Counted from the stretch's first letter, positions 27,648-36,810 are shown. The stretch is 64,000 bases of DNA from Deltaproteobacteria bacterium (GCA_019310485.1 JAFDEF010000015.1:62001-126000); one strand, 5' to 3'. Notes: generated by a model not told the origin, from the letters alone. Numbers and translations are program-made.

Positions 27648-28658
27648 CTATACTTCTTCCCAGAGTTCGAATTGATGATATTTACGCTGAAAGTAACTCA
27701 GAAATCCTTCCGGCTTGTATACGATAAAAAGGAGCAATATAAAGCAGTAAAGAACCACCCTAAGCTGTCCAAAGCCCCTGAGAGCCTCAGATAAAGGTGT
27801 GAGAAGAAGGGCTCCCAGGACCCCTCCTGCGAGCGTGCCCATCCCGCCCATCACGGTTGCAGCAATGGGCAGAATGGAAAAATCCATTCCAAAAAGCGAG
27901 ATACCAAGCCATCCATAAAGGTGGGTTAGATATGCACCCCCAAAACACCCTATAAGTGCAGCAATAAATACTGCCCTTATCTTGTAAGTCGTAATACTTA
28001 TCCCTGAGGCCTTCACGGCCTGATCATTGTCTTTGATCGCCCGAAGAATCAGCCCCATATCTTCATCTACCAGTCGCCGGAGCAGAAAAAGCGAAACAAG
28101 GACTGCTGCCAGGATAAGATACACCTCAACCCACTGGTTGGGCAGATTATCCAGAGCGCTTATGCCCTCTGTTCCCCCGAATGCACTGAGAGCAACTATG
28201 ATATAAACGGCAAACAACGGAAACATGAAACTGACAATAGCGAAGTAGATACCCCTCAGGCGGAGGGCCGGGACTAGCACAAGGGTGCTGATTACCGCTC
28301 CTGCTACCGTGGCGATTGGAATACAGACAAGAGGCGAAAGACCCAGATAGGCATTCAAAAGGCCCGAGATGTAGCCACCGGCTCCAATGAAAAAAGCACC
28401 CCCAAGGCAAACAAGCCCCACGAACTCAGCAAGAAAATCGAAACCAAGGGCAAGAAGGCCATATATCCCTGCAGCACACAACACCCTTTGCCAGTACATA
28501 TCCAGGAAAAAAGGAAGGGAGAGAAGCCCCATGATCAACACAAGCCGTGGCAACAAGAGATATGTTATTTCCGACCACGAAGTAAGGGCATAGAGTCCCT
28601 CGGTCCGAACCTTAACGCTTCTATCCAGCCTTTTCTTGCGTCGAGCCGTTTTAGGCAA
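27648..28658 (-). CDS. livM: ABC importer permease, LivM-type
   Basis: About 336 residues when started at TTG 28658 (PKTARRKKRLDRS), three bases from the livH stop and preceded by GAGAGG; the long frame upstream overlaps livH and is rejected. Around ten hydrophobic segments, the LivM motif region LGFDFLAEFVGLVCLGGAFFIGAGGY and the EAA-like loop GISITTYKIRAVFIAALIG are present. Together with LivH it forms the membrane pore. Confidence 0.88.
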   Translation of the reverse strand: MPKTARRKKRLDRSVKVRTEGLYALTSWSEITYLLLPRLVLIMGLLSLPFFLDMYWQRVLCAAGIYGLLALGFDFLAEFVGLVCLGGAFFIGAGGYISGLLNAYLGLSPLVCIPIATVAGAVISTLVLVPALRLRGIYFAIVSFMFPLFAVYIIVALSAFGGTEGISALDNLPNQWVEVYLILAAVLVSLFLLRRLVDEDMGLILRAIKDNDQAVKASGISITTYKIRAVFIAALIGCFGGAYLTHLYGWLGISLFGMDFSILPIAATVMGGMGTLAGGVLGALLLTPLSEALRGFGQLRVVLYCFILLLFIVYKPEGFLSYFQRKYHQFELWEEV

Positions 28659-28660
28659 GC

Positions 28661-29545
28661 TTACACCCTCTCTTCCAGTTCTTTCTGCTTTCCAAGCAGC
28701 CCCGAGGGGCGAACCAGCAAAATTAAAATAATCGTTCCTACAAGTACCACTGATTCCCACACAGCTCCGAAAAGGGCTGTACTTATCTTCATTGCAAATC
28801 CAATGACAAAGGCGGCGAGGATTGCCCCAACCCAGCTTCCAAGACCCCCTATGATACACACGGCCAGGGCGTAAATGAGGACCTTGTAGCCCATTTCAGC
28901 CGTGATGTTTCCCAGCGGCAAAATCAGCACCGCGGCAAGGCCTGCAAGTGCCGAACCAATGGATAGAGAGAGCATTGCGGTTTTATCCGCATGGACCCCC
29001 AGCATCATGGCAGCGCGCTCATCCTGAGCGATTGCCCGGAGAGAGAGCCCCATTTTTGTGTAATGAGTAAAGATCCAAAGAGCAGCCACAAGCACAAAGC
29101 AGGCAGCAATGATAATCAGTCTCTGGTAGTCAACAAAGACGCCGAGAATAGAGATCTTTCCCTGAAAAAAGGGGGGTAAAACATAGAAGGGGCCTATGAA
29201 TCCCTTGAACCCGGCAATTCCCTGCAGGCGAAGCCCCTCAAGTATAATAAGACTCACTGCGAAAGACGCGATAATCTCGGAGGTAGCCATTCCCCTGAGC
29301 CTTATTAACACAAAGCGATATATAATCAGCCCAAGAAAGGAAGCTACCAGGAGGGAGAGCACTATGGCTACTGCATAGTGGAGGTGTATGCTATTGATAA
29401 ACGTCCAGGTGAGAAAGCCCACGAGAACATAGATGGACCCGTGAGCAAAATTCGGTACCCTGCTCACCCCGTATACGAGCGTGAACCCGACCGCTATAAG
29501 GGCATATATCACACTGTTGACCGTTCCATAAATTATTATTTCCAT
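28661..29545 (-). CDS. livH: ABC importer permease, LivH-type
   Basis: 294 residues with eight or so hydrophobic segments. The start MEIIIYGTVNSVIYALIAVG and YGVSRVPNFAHGSIYVLVG are the standard LivH pattern, and VSRVPNFAHG is the conserved first loop. IAQDERAAMMLGVHADKT forms the EAA-type loop that contacts the ATPase. It follows livK-like gene through an attenuator-like hairpin. Confidence 0.9.
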   Translation of the reverse strand: MEIIIYGTVNSVIYALIAVGFTLVYGVSRVPNFAHGSIYVLVGFLTWTFINSIHLHYAVAIVLSLLVASFLGLIIYRFVLIRLRGMATSEIIASFAVSLIILEGLRLQGIAGFKGFIGPFYVLPPFFQGKISILGVFVDYQRLIIIAACFVLVAALWIFTHYTKMGLSLRAIAQDERAAMMLGVHADKTAMLSLSIGSALAGLAAVLILPLGNITAEMGYKVLIYALAVCIIGGLGSWVGAILAAFVIGFAMKISTALFGAVWESVVLVGTIILILLVRPSGLLGKQKELEERV

Positions 29546-29631
29546 TTGCTCAGCAAAGTCTTTTGGATGTCAGGGTACCGCTATACCGCTCAAGCCTCAG
29601 TGCGACAATCGTAAATGTCCAAAATGGCGAA

Positions 29632-29690
29632 GATACAAAAAAGCGCAGGCCACGCGCGGCCTCTCCTGCAATCTGCAATAAGGCCGCGCC
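29632..29690 (-). terminator. Hairpin between binding protein and livH
   Basis: Minus-strand GCGCGGCC and GGCCGCGC arms are eight-base exact complements with a 20-base loop, and an alternative inner hairpin AGGCC/GGCCT is followed by TGCGCTTTTTTG. It lies between the binding protein stop and livH and may act as a partial terminator so that the binding protein is made in excess. Confidence 0.5.
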
Positions 29691-29699
29691 TAAAAGGCC

Positions 29700-30977
29700 C
29701 TACTGCTTGATCCAGGGCGGCATCTGGATCTTACCCATGGCCGCTACCTCAGGGAAGATTTGAACCCTTCTTCCATTCTGCCACTGGACCCAGCACCCCA
29801 GCACGCTTACCTTTGGATCGTACCCGTAAATTATCTGGTGATTCTGATCAAAACGAATGGTTCCCCTAACAGCAGGAAGATTGGTTTTTTCAAGCGCTGC
29901 TATCAGTTTAAGCCTGTCAAGACTTCCTGCCCTTTCAATGGCATCTTTTAGAACATAAATGGACTCATAGGCGCTGACACAACCTGTACTTCTAGGCTCC
30001 ACCCCCCAACGCTTCTTGAAATTGTTGAAAAACTCCATGGCCTTGGGCGTAGCATTGGTGGGGACGCATCCGGTCTCGGATAATGTTACGATGGTATATG
30101 CGCATTTGCCGTTGGTTGCCTTCCAAAAGCCAGGATCTTCAGCTGCGCCGATGAATCCCATTGGGAGTGCTGGGACTTCCATGTCTGCCCATTGCTTTAG
30201 AAGAATCGATGTTTCCGGAGAATAAGCCCACATAAAAAGGACCTGGGCGCCGGATTTCTTGCACTCTGTCAAAGCGGCTGAATAGTCAGTGGTACCGATG
30301 GGGTGTTTGTCAAAACCCACAATTTCCCATCCAGTCTTCTTGGCCAGCTTTTGGACGATCCCTGCGGCCTTCCTGCACATGAGGCTGTCGTCAATGGAAA
30401 CAAAGAGCTTGCTGAATCCGAACTCTGATTTCATTTTGCTCATGAGGTCAATAGCCTCCTTAATGTACCACTTGACGCTGCCGCTTTCTCTAAAAGAGTG
30501 TTTGTACTTTTCCCTGTTCTTCGCAACCTTCATATCCCAGGTAGGGGTGTAAGTGCCTATGGACACAATATCGACTTTTTTATACTTCGCAAAAAGATCC
30601 ATGGCTGCAATAGAGCACTCGGACATGCATGGGCCCCCTACAACCACATCCACCTTCTTTTGGAGTATCAATTTTTCGATGGCCAGCAGAACCGAGCTGG
30701 TTGGAACACCCGGCTCTTCATCGCGGCTGTCTATGATCTCCAGTTTAAGCGGTCGCATTGTGCCGCCCACATTCACACCTCCAGCCGCATTGACCTCTTC
30801 GCCAGCCATTATCAGGCCCCGCTCACCGTTCTGCCCGTAGGCGCTTGCCCGCGGCACAGGCGCACCTACCAGAATCGGCTTGGCCTTTGCCAGCACAAGC
30901 CCCTCGGTGAGGATAAGCAGGAAAAAAATGGCCATTCCAAAAATGATGCCTGTTGTTTTTAACCTTTTACCTGCCAT
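29700..30977 (-). CDS. Periplasmic substrate-binding protein of the liv-type importer
   Basis: 425 residues. The signal peptide (MAGKRLKTTGIIFGMAIFFL, ending at VLAKA) precedes KPILVGAPVPRASAYGQNGE, the type I binding-protein fold of the LivJ/LivK kind. GEEVNAAGGVNVGG and GPCMSECSIAAMD are typical. Members bind branched-chain amino acids, amides, urea or aromatic acids; without the pocket map the ligand is unclear. First gene of the transporter operon. Confidence 0.85.
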   Translation of the reverse strand: MAGKRLKTTGIIFGMAIFFLLILTEGLVLAKAKPILVGAPVPRASAYGQNGERGLIMAGEEVNAAGGVNVGGTMRPLKLEIIDSRDEEPGVPTSSVLLAIEKLILQKKVDVVVGGPCMSECSIAAMDLFAKYKKVDIVSIGTYTPTWDMKVAKNREKYKHSFRESGSVKWYIKEAIDLMSKMKSEFGFSKLFVSIDDSLMCRKAAGIVQKLAKKTGWEIVGFDKHPIGTTDYSAALTECKKSGAQVLFMWAYSPETSILLKQWADMEVPALPMGFIGAAEDPGFWKATNGKCAYTIVTLSETGCVPTNATPKAMEFFNNFKKRWGVEPRSTGCVSAYESIYVLKDAIERAGSLDRLKLIAALEKTNLPAVRGTIRFDQNHQIIYGYDPKVSVLGCWVQWQNGRRVQIFPEVAAMGKIQMPPWIKQ

Positions 30978-31253
30978 GAGCTTCTCCTTTCTATAGAGGG
31001 TTGTTAAGAATGTTGAATTGAGTTGAATAGATGATAGGGAAATTACTCTAATTTACAAAAAAATATAGAAAAATTATCTTTTCTAATCAAGCAAAAAACG
31101 AGCTCAGACAATATGAGGCAGCTTAAAGTTTTTGGCTTGGTAAGTGTTGTGTTCAACTGCAAAACCATCACCTCCCTCCAGTTGAACGTTCAGATGCTCG
31201 GATCCTTTCTTCCTTGAATCCCGAATTCTGGAATTGAAAATATGGATGGATTG
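30978..31253. other. Leader region of the importer operon with hairpin and short frame
   Basis: A perfect 9-base inverted repeat GTTCAACTG/CAGTTGAAC (31151-31159 and 31179-31187) encloses GGAGGGAGGTG followed by ATG on the minus strand. From ATG 31168 a 41-codon frame (to 31043) begins MVLQLNTTLTKPKTLSCL. It looks like the beginning of a lost gene or a leader peptide; coding potential of the AT-rich later part is poor. The importer promoter probably lies within. Confidence 0.35.
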
Positions 31254-32042
31254 TTAGGTATTTGTTATAGGGCTTTCGCCACAGCAACATTGCAATCCGA
31301 ATTCTTCACCACAAGACGAACAAAAGGCTGAGAAAAGCAAGTAAACATCCAGTGAAAGGATATCGAGGTCCAGGGTGAGAAGAAAATCCCAGTCAGGATT
31401 GCCGCAAAGGTGGATACCACGGGGCTTTTCGATCATGGAGAAAAACATTTCCATGTCAGCGTGGGCAGATAAATCGTTGTATCCCGACATCGCACTGAAG
31501 AGAAACTGAAGCCCCGGCTCGTCCACGAACATGAAAGCATTGGGATTTCGTCTTTTAAGCCTTTCAAGCTGGATATTGATACGCTTTGCCATAAACTCAA
31601 ACATAAATGGCCTGACTGTGTCCTCGAAAAGGATGGGTTTTTCATCCTGATCAACCACATTTAGCCCGAAACTTATGGGACCTTCAAGCTGCCCACGGAT
31701 GGCAGGGCGATCTGACAGGTCCATGCTCAGGAACTTATGATAAACAACAGAGTATGTCTCACTGATATCAAAATATTCGGGTTCGTCAAAGTGGGACATG
31801 GTTTCTTCAAATTCGTTGATGAATTTTTCCATGGAAAAGCGCAGCGTCCTTTTTCCCAAGTCAAGCACGATTCCTGGGAAATGTTCCGAGGCCTGGACAT
31901 ACATATCCTCGTAATAACTGTAAAGAGGTAGCTGGGGCCAGAACGGAATGTCGCTTGAAAGTGCTACTTGCAGAGCCCAGTCAACATCCGTGTGGGGCAT
32001 CACTGCCATGGCCGTGGTTAGTAAATTTCCTGGAATTGTCAC
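31254..32042 (-). CDS. UROD/MetE-like protein with short C-terminus
   Basis: About 262 residues from GTG 32042. The MetE/UROD-type TIM barrel start is visible in MPHTDVDWALQVAL, then RAIRGQLEGPISFGLNVV-like text (PAIRGQLEGPISFG), FVDEPGLQFLFSAMSGYNDL and the zinc-region HLCGNPDWDFLL. Family members have about 330-360 residues; here the last 30 residues (FCSSCGEEFGLQCCCGESP) do not look like the barrel and the end is missing. Corrinoid-dependent methyl transfer or demethylation is possible. It lies downstream of hcp, separated by an exact 10-bp inverted repeat. Confidence 0.6.
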   Translation of the reverse strand: MTIPGNLLTTAMAVMPHTDVDWALQVALSSDIPFWPQLPLYSYYEDMYVQASEHFPGIVLDLGKRTLRFSMEKFINEFEETMSHFDEPEYFDISETYSVVYHKFLSMDLSDRPAIRGQLEGPISFGLNVVDQDEKPILFEDTVRPFMFEFMAKRINIQLERLKRRNPNAFMFVDEPGLQFLFSAMSGYNDLSAHADMEMFFSMIEKPRGIHLCGNPDWDFLLTLDLDILSLDVYLLFSAFCSSCGEEFGLQCCCGESPITNT

Positions 32043-32076
32043 TAAAGCCACCAAGGAAGCTGTCGGAAAACATGAA

Positions 32077-32113
32077 CTTGAAGCTGAAAATAAGTAACTA
32101 TTCCAGCTTCAAG
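32077..32113. repeat. Exact 10-base inverted repeat between hcp and MetE-like gene
   Basis: CTTGAAGCTG (32077-32086) and CAGCTTCAAG (32104-32113) are exact complements with a 17-base loop. No T-run follows on either strand, so a transcript-stabilising or processing hairpin is more likely than a terminator. Confidence 0.4.
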
Positions 32114-32136
32114 CCCTGTATTTGAGGTCTAAAGAC

Positions 32137-33807
32137 TTATTTTCCTGCCATCATTGCCTCAACGTCTGCCTCGACAGTTCCTATCTGCTTTATGTCAAAT
32201 TTTTCAACGAGAACGTTCAGAACGCTCGGTGAGACGAAAGCAGGGAGCGTGGGCCCGAGGCGTATCCCCTTCACCCCGAGCGAAAGGAGTGCCAGAAGCA
32301 CTGCCACAGCCTTTTGCTCATACCACCCTATGTCAAATGAAAGGGGCAACTGGTTAATATCTTCAAGGCCAAATGCCTCTTTCAGCTTGAGTGCTATTAC
32401 GGCAAGGGAGTAGGAGTCATTGCATTGACCTGCGTCAAGCACTCTTGGAATACCGCTAATTTCACCTAAATCCAGCTTGTTGTAACGATATTTCGCACAA
32501 CCTGCCGTGCATATCACTGTGTCTTTAGGCAGTGCTTTGGCCACTTCCGTAAAGTACTCTCTACTCTTGTGGCGGCCATCGCATCCGGCCATCACGACGA
32601 AGCGCTTGATGGCTCCGGATTTTACGGCATCAATCACCTTGTCTGCAAGTGCCAGGACCTGGTTTCGGGCAAAGCCGCCAATTATCTTTCCAGATTCAAT
32701 CTCAACAGGCGGTTTACATTTCTTCGCCACTTCTATGACTTCGGAAAAATCTTTTGCTCCACCATTTGTCCTGTCCGGAATATGCCTGGCGCCAGGATAG
32801 TTTACCACCCCGGTGGTGAAAAGTCTGTCCAGGTAAGTGTTGTCCTTCTTGAGCGGGACAAGGCAGTTAGTGGTAAGTATAATTGGGCCGTTGAAAGATT
32901 CAAATTCCCTGTTTTGATGCCACCAGGAATTACCGTAATTGCCTATAAAATGGTCATATTTCTTGAAGGCTGGATAATAGTTGGCAGGAAGCATCTCTCC
33001 GTGAGTATAGACATCAACACCAGTATCCTTTGTTTGCTCGAGGAGCTCTTCCATATCTTTAAGATCATGGCCACTGATTAGAATGCCGGGTTTATCTCTG
33101 ACTCCGAGGTTCACTTCAGTAATCTCAGGGTGCCCGTATGTTCCCGTATTGGCCTCGTCAAGAAGCGCCATGGTATTTACCGCAGTCTCCCCTGCTTTCA
33201 TCACAAGGGCTATCATATCATCAACCGAGAGTTCCTTCGTGGTGGATGCCAGGGCTTCCATCAGGAAAGAGTAGATATCATCTTTTTCATAGCCCAGGGT
33301 CGCGGCGTGGTCAGCATAGGCTGCGACTCCCTTGCTACCGATAACCAGAAGCTCCCTCAGAGAACGCACATCCTCGTTTTCAGTAGCAGTAATACGCATT
33401 TCTTCAGCCTTTGCCTTTTCGAGGATTTCTGCATCGTCATCTGAATACCAGGTAGCGCAATCAGGAAGAGGCCCTGAAAAATCCTTTCCGAATTTTTCCC
33501 TGTAGGCTCCAAGAAACTTACTCTTTAACTCCTCGCGGACCTTGAGCGCCTCTTTTATTAAGTCAATTATCTTTTTGTCGTCCCAGGCCACGTTTGTAAT
33601 AGTTGTAAACAGTGCCCTGCAAATAAAAAGCCCTGACTTTCTGTCGATGAGTCCGTACTCCTTTGCCTTCTCTCCATAAATCGAGATCCCCTTGCAAACG
33701 TAAATAAGCAGATCCTGAAGGTCTGCAGTTTCTTCTGGCTTACCACACATCCCTTTGACCGTGCATCCTTGATTCTTGGCCGTCTCCTGACATTGAAAAC
33801 AAAACAT
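32137..33807 (-). CDS. hcp: Hydroxylamine reductase (hybrid cluster protein)
   Basis: About 556 residues from ATG 33807, seven bases after AAGGAGG; an upstream ATG at 33813 is too close to that site. Cys3, Cys6, Cys15 and Cys21 ([15 protein letters not shown]) form the [4Fe-4S] motif of anaerobe-type Hcp (C-x2-C-x8-C-x5-C). Further cluster ligands are expected in [13 protein letters not shown] and AGQCNDSYS. The enzyme reduces hydroxylamine or nitric oxide and is part of the nitrosative-stress response. A CRP/FNR-type palindrome is 263 bases upstream. Confidence 0.95.
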   Translation of the reverse strand: MFCFQCQETAKNQGCTVKGMCGKPEETADLQDLLIYVCKGISIYGEKAKEYGLIDRKSGLFICRALFTTITNVAWDDKKIIDLIKEALKVREELKSKFLGAYREKFGKDFSGPLPDCATWYSDDDAEILEKAKAEEMRITATENEDVRSLRELLVIGSKGVAAYADHAATLGYEKDDIYSFLMEALASTTKELSVDDMIALVMKAGETAVNTMALLDEANTGTYGHPEITEVNLGVRDKPGILISGHDLKDMEELLEQTKDTGVDVYTHGEMLPANYYPAFKKYDHFIGNYGNSWWHQNREFESFNGPIILTTNCLVPLKKDNTYLDRLFTTGVVNYPGARHIPDRTNGGAKDFSEVIEVAKKCKPPVEIESGKIIGGFARNQVLALADKVIDAVKSGAIKRFVVMAGCDGRHKSREYFTEVAKALPKDTVICTAGCAKYRYNKLDLGEISGIPRVLDAGQCNDSYSLAVIALKLKEAFGLEDINQLPLSFDIGWYEQKAVAVLLALLSLGVKGIRLGPTLPAFVSPSVLNVLVEKFDIKQIGTVEADVEAMMAGK

Positions 33808-33842
33808 TTCCATCCCTCCTTCGTTATTTGGTTTTCTCTATG

Positions 33843-33965
33843 AGGCTGTCGGAAAACGCCCATCTGCTGCGTTATCCTTACCCTTCGTCGCTGCGGCGTA
33901 CTCCTATGTACGCCTCACTCCTCAGGATTTCGGATGCCTTGCATCTGAGCATCTTCCAACAGCCT
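33843..33965. repeat. Dispersed repeat element with imperfect terminal inverted repeats
   Basis: The 123-base element starts AGGCTGTCGGAAAACGCCC and its reverse end starts AGGCTGTTGGAAGATGCTC, an imperfect terminal inverted repeat of about 19 bases. The GC-rich interior has no gene. A 13-base match (GCTGTCGGAAAAC) recurs at 32059-32071, near the start of the MetE-like gene. It looks like a miniature element sitting between the hcp regulatory palindrome and hcp. Confidence 0.55.
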
Positions 33966-34069
33966 TCGATGAGTCCATTTTCCCCACACACTCCTATGCT
34001 GGACGCAAGCTTGTAAAGTCCCAGTGCTTATTCTAGGGAGCATTCTGCTACACATGGGGAAACGGAGAC

Positions 34070-34085
34070 CTTGACTTAAGTCAAG
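34070..34085. promoter_or_regulatory. CRP/FNR-type palindrome, HcpR operator candidate
   Basis: CTTGACTTAAGTCAAG is a perfect 16-base palindrome; TTGAC-N4-GTCAA matches the pattern bound by HcpR-type regulators that activate hcp in anaerobic proteobacteria (family knowledge). It lies 263 bases upstream of the chosen hcp start, between mscS and the repeat element. No regulator gene is nearby. Confidence 0.55.
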
Positions 34086-34170
34086 AATCTCACTTTTTTT
34101 GAAAAAAACGACAAAATCAGGCCGTGGCATTCGCCTTCTTTCCATAGTGCGGCATAGAAGGTCCGATTTG

Positions 34171-35304
34171 CTATTCTTCGACAGTTCCCTTGCGATTATT
34201 AAGCCCGAGAGTCAGAGGTCTGGAAGGATCACCAGCCAGAAAGAGAGTCTGGGTCGGAAATGCAAACTCAATGCCTTCTTCATTAAAGCGCCGAAACACT
34301 TCCTTGTTAAACCTCTCTGAAAAAGCCATGAAGTCCCAGTAGTTCGGAGGGTGATACCAGTAGATAACCCTAATATTTAAGGAATCCGCATTAAACTCGT
34401 TGAAATATACCCTGGGGGGAAAATCCTCTTTCATTCCCTCGTGGTTTTCAAGTATCTCCTTTAAAATCTCCAGTGCCCGATCCACCTTTTCGGGAGGTGT
34501 GTCGTAGGTGATGGTTATGTCGGCAATCCTCCTGATGTAGGGCCTTCTGCCTATGTTTTGAATCGTCTTGTTGGCGAGATCCGCGTTTGGAACCGTGATC
34601 AGGTGCCCGTCAAGGGTTCGGATTTTCGTGGAGCGCAGGCCAACTTCTTCAACCGGGCCGTCATGGCCCTCCACCACGATCCTATCACCCATCTCAAACG
34701 GCTTGTCTACAAAAAGAACAATAGAGCCAAAAAAATTCTTGATAGTGTCCTGGGCAGCCAGCGCAATCGCCAAACCCCCGATACCAAGGCCTGCAATTAC
34801 AGAGGTAATGGGCTTTTCGCTCAGTATCTGTATAATTTGAACCAGCACAAGGATAACTATGGTTACACGAAGACTTTTTCGGAGGATCGGAACCACCATG
34901 TCATCCAGCTTGCTTTCAGTCTTTCTGGCCATCCTCGCAAGCCATGCGCTCGGTACGTCGACCAGCCAATAGAGCATATACCCGATACCTACTGTCAGCA
35001 GGATGGCGCTCAAGGTGCTGGATACTTCGGCAACCTTCGCTTTAAGTTCAAGAAATGCCAGCCCAAGTGATATCCCTACTGCCGCAGATAGGAAAATTAC
35101 ACCCCGACTGAAAGCACTGAGCGCTATTGCCGACATCTGACGATCCTGTTTTTCAAACCTGGTTGCAGACCTTTGTAAAACATATTTCAAGATTCTTCCT
35201 GCAACCAAGGCGATCAGGATAATCGCGAAAAGGGCTATTACCCGCCATAACTTGTTTCCGGCAATTTCGAAATTCAGTATCCCATGTGCAATGTCCATAA
35301 CCAC
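34171..35304 (-). CDS. Small-conductance mechanosensitive channel, MscS family
   Basis: 377 residues. Several membrane segments in the first 175 residues are followed by the pore-lining helix and upper beta domain: GLGIGGLAIALAAQDTIKNF (TM3) and GSIVLFVDKPFEMGDRIVVEG, then VGLRSTKIRTLDGHLITVPNA, the standard MscS motif. The C-terminal alpha/beta domain ends in FAFPTQTLFLAG. It releases solutes under membrane tension. It lies upstream of hcp on the same strand but 360 bases away. Confidence 0.9.
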   Translation of the reverse strand: MVMDIAHGILNFEIAGNKLWRVIALFAIILIALVAGRILKYVLQRSATRFEKQDRQMSAIALSAFSRGVIFLSAAVGISLGLAFLELKAKVAEVSSTLSAILLTVGIGYMLYWLVDVPSAWLARMARKTESKLDDMVVPILRKSLRVTIVILVLVQIIQILSEKPITSVIAGLGIGGLAIALAAQDTIKNFFGSIVLFVDKPFEMGDRIVVEGHDGPVEEVGLRSTKIRTLDGHLITVPNADLANKTIQNIGRRPYIRRIADITITYDTPPEKVDRALEILKEILENHEGMKEDFPPRVYFNEFNADSLNIRVIYWYHPPNYWDFMAFSERFNKEVFRRFNEEGIEFAFPTQTLFLAGDPSRPLTLGLNNRKGTVEE

Positions 35305-36017
35305 CTCCAGGGCACTTTTGTGTTCTTAGCATTGTAGTAATTGCTGGATGCGCGAATTATAGTTCCAGAGGTTTTGGATGACAAGGCAATTAACCAGGTG
35401 AGTATTTCATTTCTCTTTCACCGGTAAGTGAGCACTTAGCTCCAATTGGTGCGGTAATCCCTGGAGATTGCAGTATTTGTTGGCGACAATTAGAATCCGG
35501 TTAATTTTTCATTATTTTTTTGTTAAAAGAGGGTTTTTCAAAAGCAAACGATTCTGGCCAGGGATTCAAGCAAACTCATAGTCGCAGATGAGCGGAAGCC
35601 TTTGATGAGAGAATCAGCGACTGCTTTTTTGGCTTTTTCTCCTCCGAGTGCTAAGATAGGTTGTATGCGAACGGGGTTTGATGGGATCTATCCCTTCGCC
35701 CAGAATCTTGTTTTGAACGAAAAATCTAGGGAGAATTGAGAGCGTGAAAAACCTGTTTGACCGGCTCAAGTACAGGCGAAATGCCCTTGATCAATTTGTA
35801 ATGGCTGCGCCTGATCCGAAAAACATGGTTGATATTTTCAAAGGAGAATGGGTCTCCGTTTTTGGGATTCAAAGACATTCGTATCGGTTATGAAGAGCCC
35901 GGGCACGAGCTTGGCCCTGCATTCGGCCTAGTAGCAATGCGGCGAAAACCTTAGTGTTTTGACGGTGGAAAAATAGTAGTTGAAAAAACCCAGGGGTGGA
36001 TTAAAATGTCCAACTGT
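35305..36017. other. Mostly gene-free stretch before tRNA-Ala
   Basis: Apart from the methyltransferase pseudogene at 35744-35954 nothing coding is seen. The stretch is AT-rich with T-runs near 35510-35530 and probably includes the mscS promoter on its left side and the tRNA-Ala promoter on its right. Confidence 0.4.
35744..35954 (+). pseudogene. Methyltransferase remnant with internal deletion
   Basis: GTG 35744 opens VKNLFDRLKYRRNALDQFV and AAPDPKNMVDIFKGEW, the start seen in a group of SAM-dependent methyltransferases. The frame stops at 35893, but the neighbouring frame reads KDIRIGYEEPGHELGPAFGL and ends at 35954, resembling the final strand of the same family. About 150 codons between are gone, so this is a deletion remnant plus frameshift. 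Confidence 0.5.
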
Positions 36018-36093
36018 GGGGATGTAGCTCAGCTGGGAGAGCGGTGCGTTCGCAACGCACAGGTCGGGGGTTCGAGTCCCCTCATCTCCACCA
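36018..36093 (+). tRNA. tRNA-Ala (CGC anticodon)
   Basis: Acceptor GGGGATG/CATCTCC, D arm GCTC...GAGC, anticodon stem GTGCG/CGCAC around TTCGCAA (anticodon CGC), T arm GGGGG-TTCGAGT-CCCCT, discriminator A and encoded CCA at 36091-36093. It reads GCG codons. Confidence 0.97.
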
Positions 36094-36183
36094 TTTGTTT
36101 TCTTTCTTGTGGAGATTTGCAACTGGCAGAGGCCATGTAGCGGTTCGATAGTAGCGAAAAAGGCTTCGAGCTGTTAAGGGGGA

Positions 36184-36810
36184 ATGCCAACCGGTGGTTT
36201 GGAAGGAAACGGTGCTGAAATGGAAAGAAAGGCAAGTTTGCAAAGAAAAACCAAAGAAACTGAAGTTAAGCTCACGCTTGACCTGGACGGCAGAGGCCGG
36301 TCGAAAATTGATACCGGCATACCCTTCCTGGATCACATGTTGACCCTGATGGCAGCTCACGGGTTCCTAGACCTGGAGGTAGTCGCCAGAGGAGACACCC
36401 AGGTGGATTACCACCACACTGTTGAAGACATTGGTATATGTCTTGGAAATGCAATTGCCGAAGCCCTGGGAAACAAGGAAGGTATCAGACGTTATGGCCA
36501 GGCCACAATTCCTATGGATGAGGCCTTAGCCAGGGTTGTCATCGACATCTCAAACCGCCCTTTCCTGGCTTATCGAGTATCCCTGAAGGAAAGTAAAACC
36601 GGGAGTTTTGACGTAAACTTGCTTGGCGAGTTTTTTCGCGCTCTCGTGCATAATTCCGGTATCACAATGCACGTGGATCTGGTTTGCGGAGGCGATGCGC
36701 ACCACTCTGCTGAATCTATCTTCAAGGCATTTGCAAGGGCACTGGATCTGGCAACAAGTATTGAGACAAGGCTCCAGGGATCAGTACCTTCCACTAAGGG
36801 CCTATTGTAA
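36184..36810 (+). CDS. hisB: Imidazoleglycerol-phosphate dehydratase
   Basis: 208 residues from ATG 36184; ATG 36220 gives a length closer to 196 residues and fits family starts better, while the first is nearer an AAGGGGG site. DTGIPFLDHMLTLMAAHG, YHHTVEDIGICLG and DAHHSAESIFKAFARAL hold the metal-binding histidines and acids. It converts imidazoleglycerol phosphate into imidazole acetol phosphate in histidine synthesis. The monofunctional form is usual outside Enterobacteria. It is the first his gene of a short cluster with hisA. Confidence 0.95.
   Translation: MPTGGLEGNGAEMERKASLQRKTKETEVKLTLDLDGRGRSKIDTGIPFLDHMLTLMAAHGFLDLEVVARGDTQVDYHHTVEDIGICLGNAIAEALGNKEGIRRYGQATIPMDEALARVVIDISNRPFLAYRVSLKESKTGSFDVNLLGEFFRALVHNSGITMHVDLVCGGDAHHSAESIFKAFARALDLATSIETRLQGSVPSTKGLL

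Noticed and set aside
28659-28859. N-terminal extension of livM
   Set aside because: Lies entirely inside livH in another frame and has no LivM similarity; the TTG at 28658 is preferred.
35928-36122. Minus-strand frame with text like GDEGTRTPDLCVANAPLSQL
   Set aside because: This is the antisense translation of tRNA-Ala, a well-known false protein.
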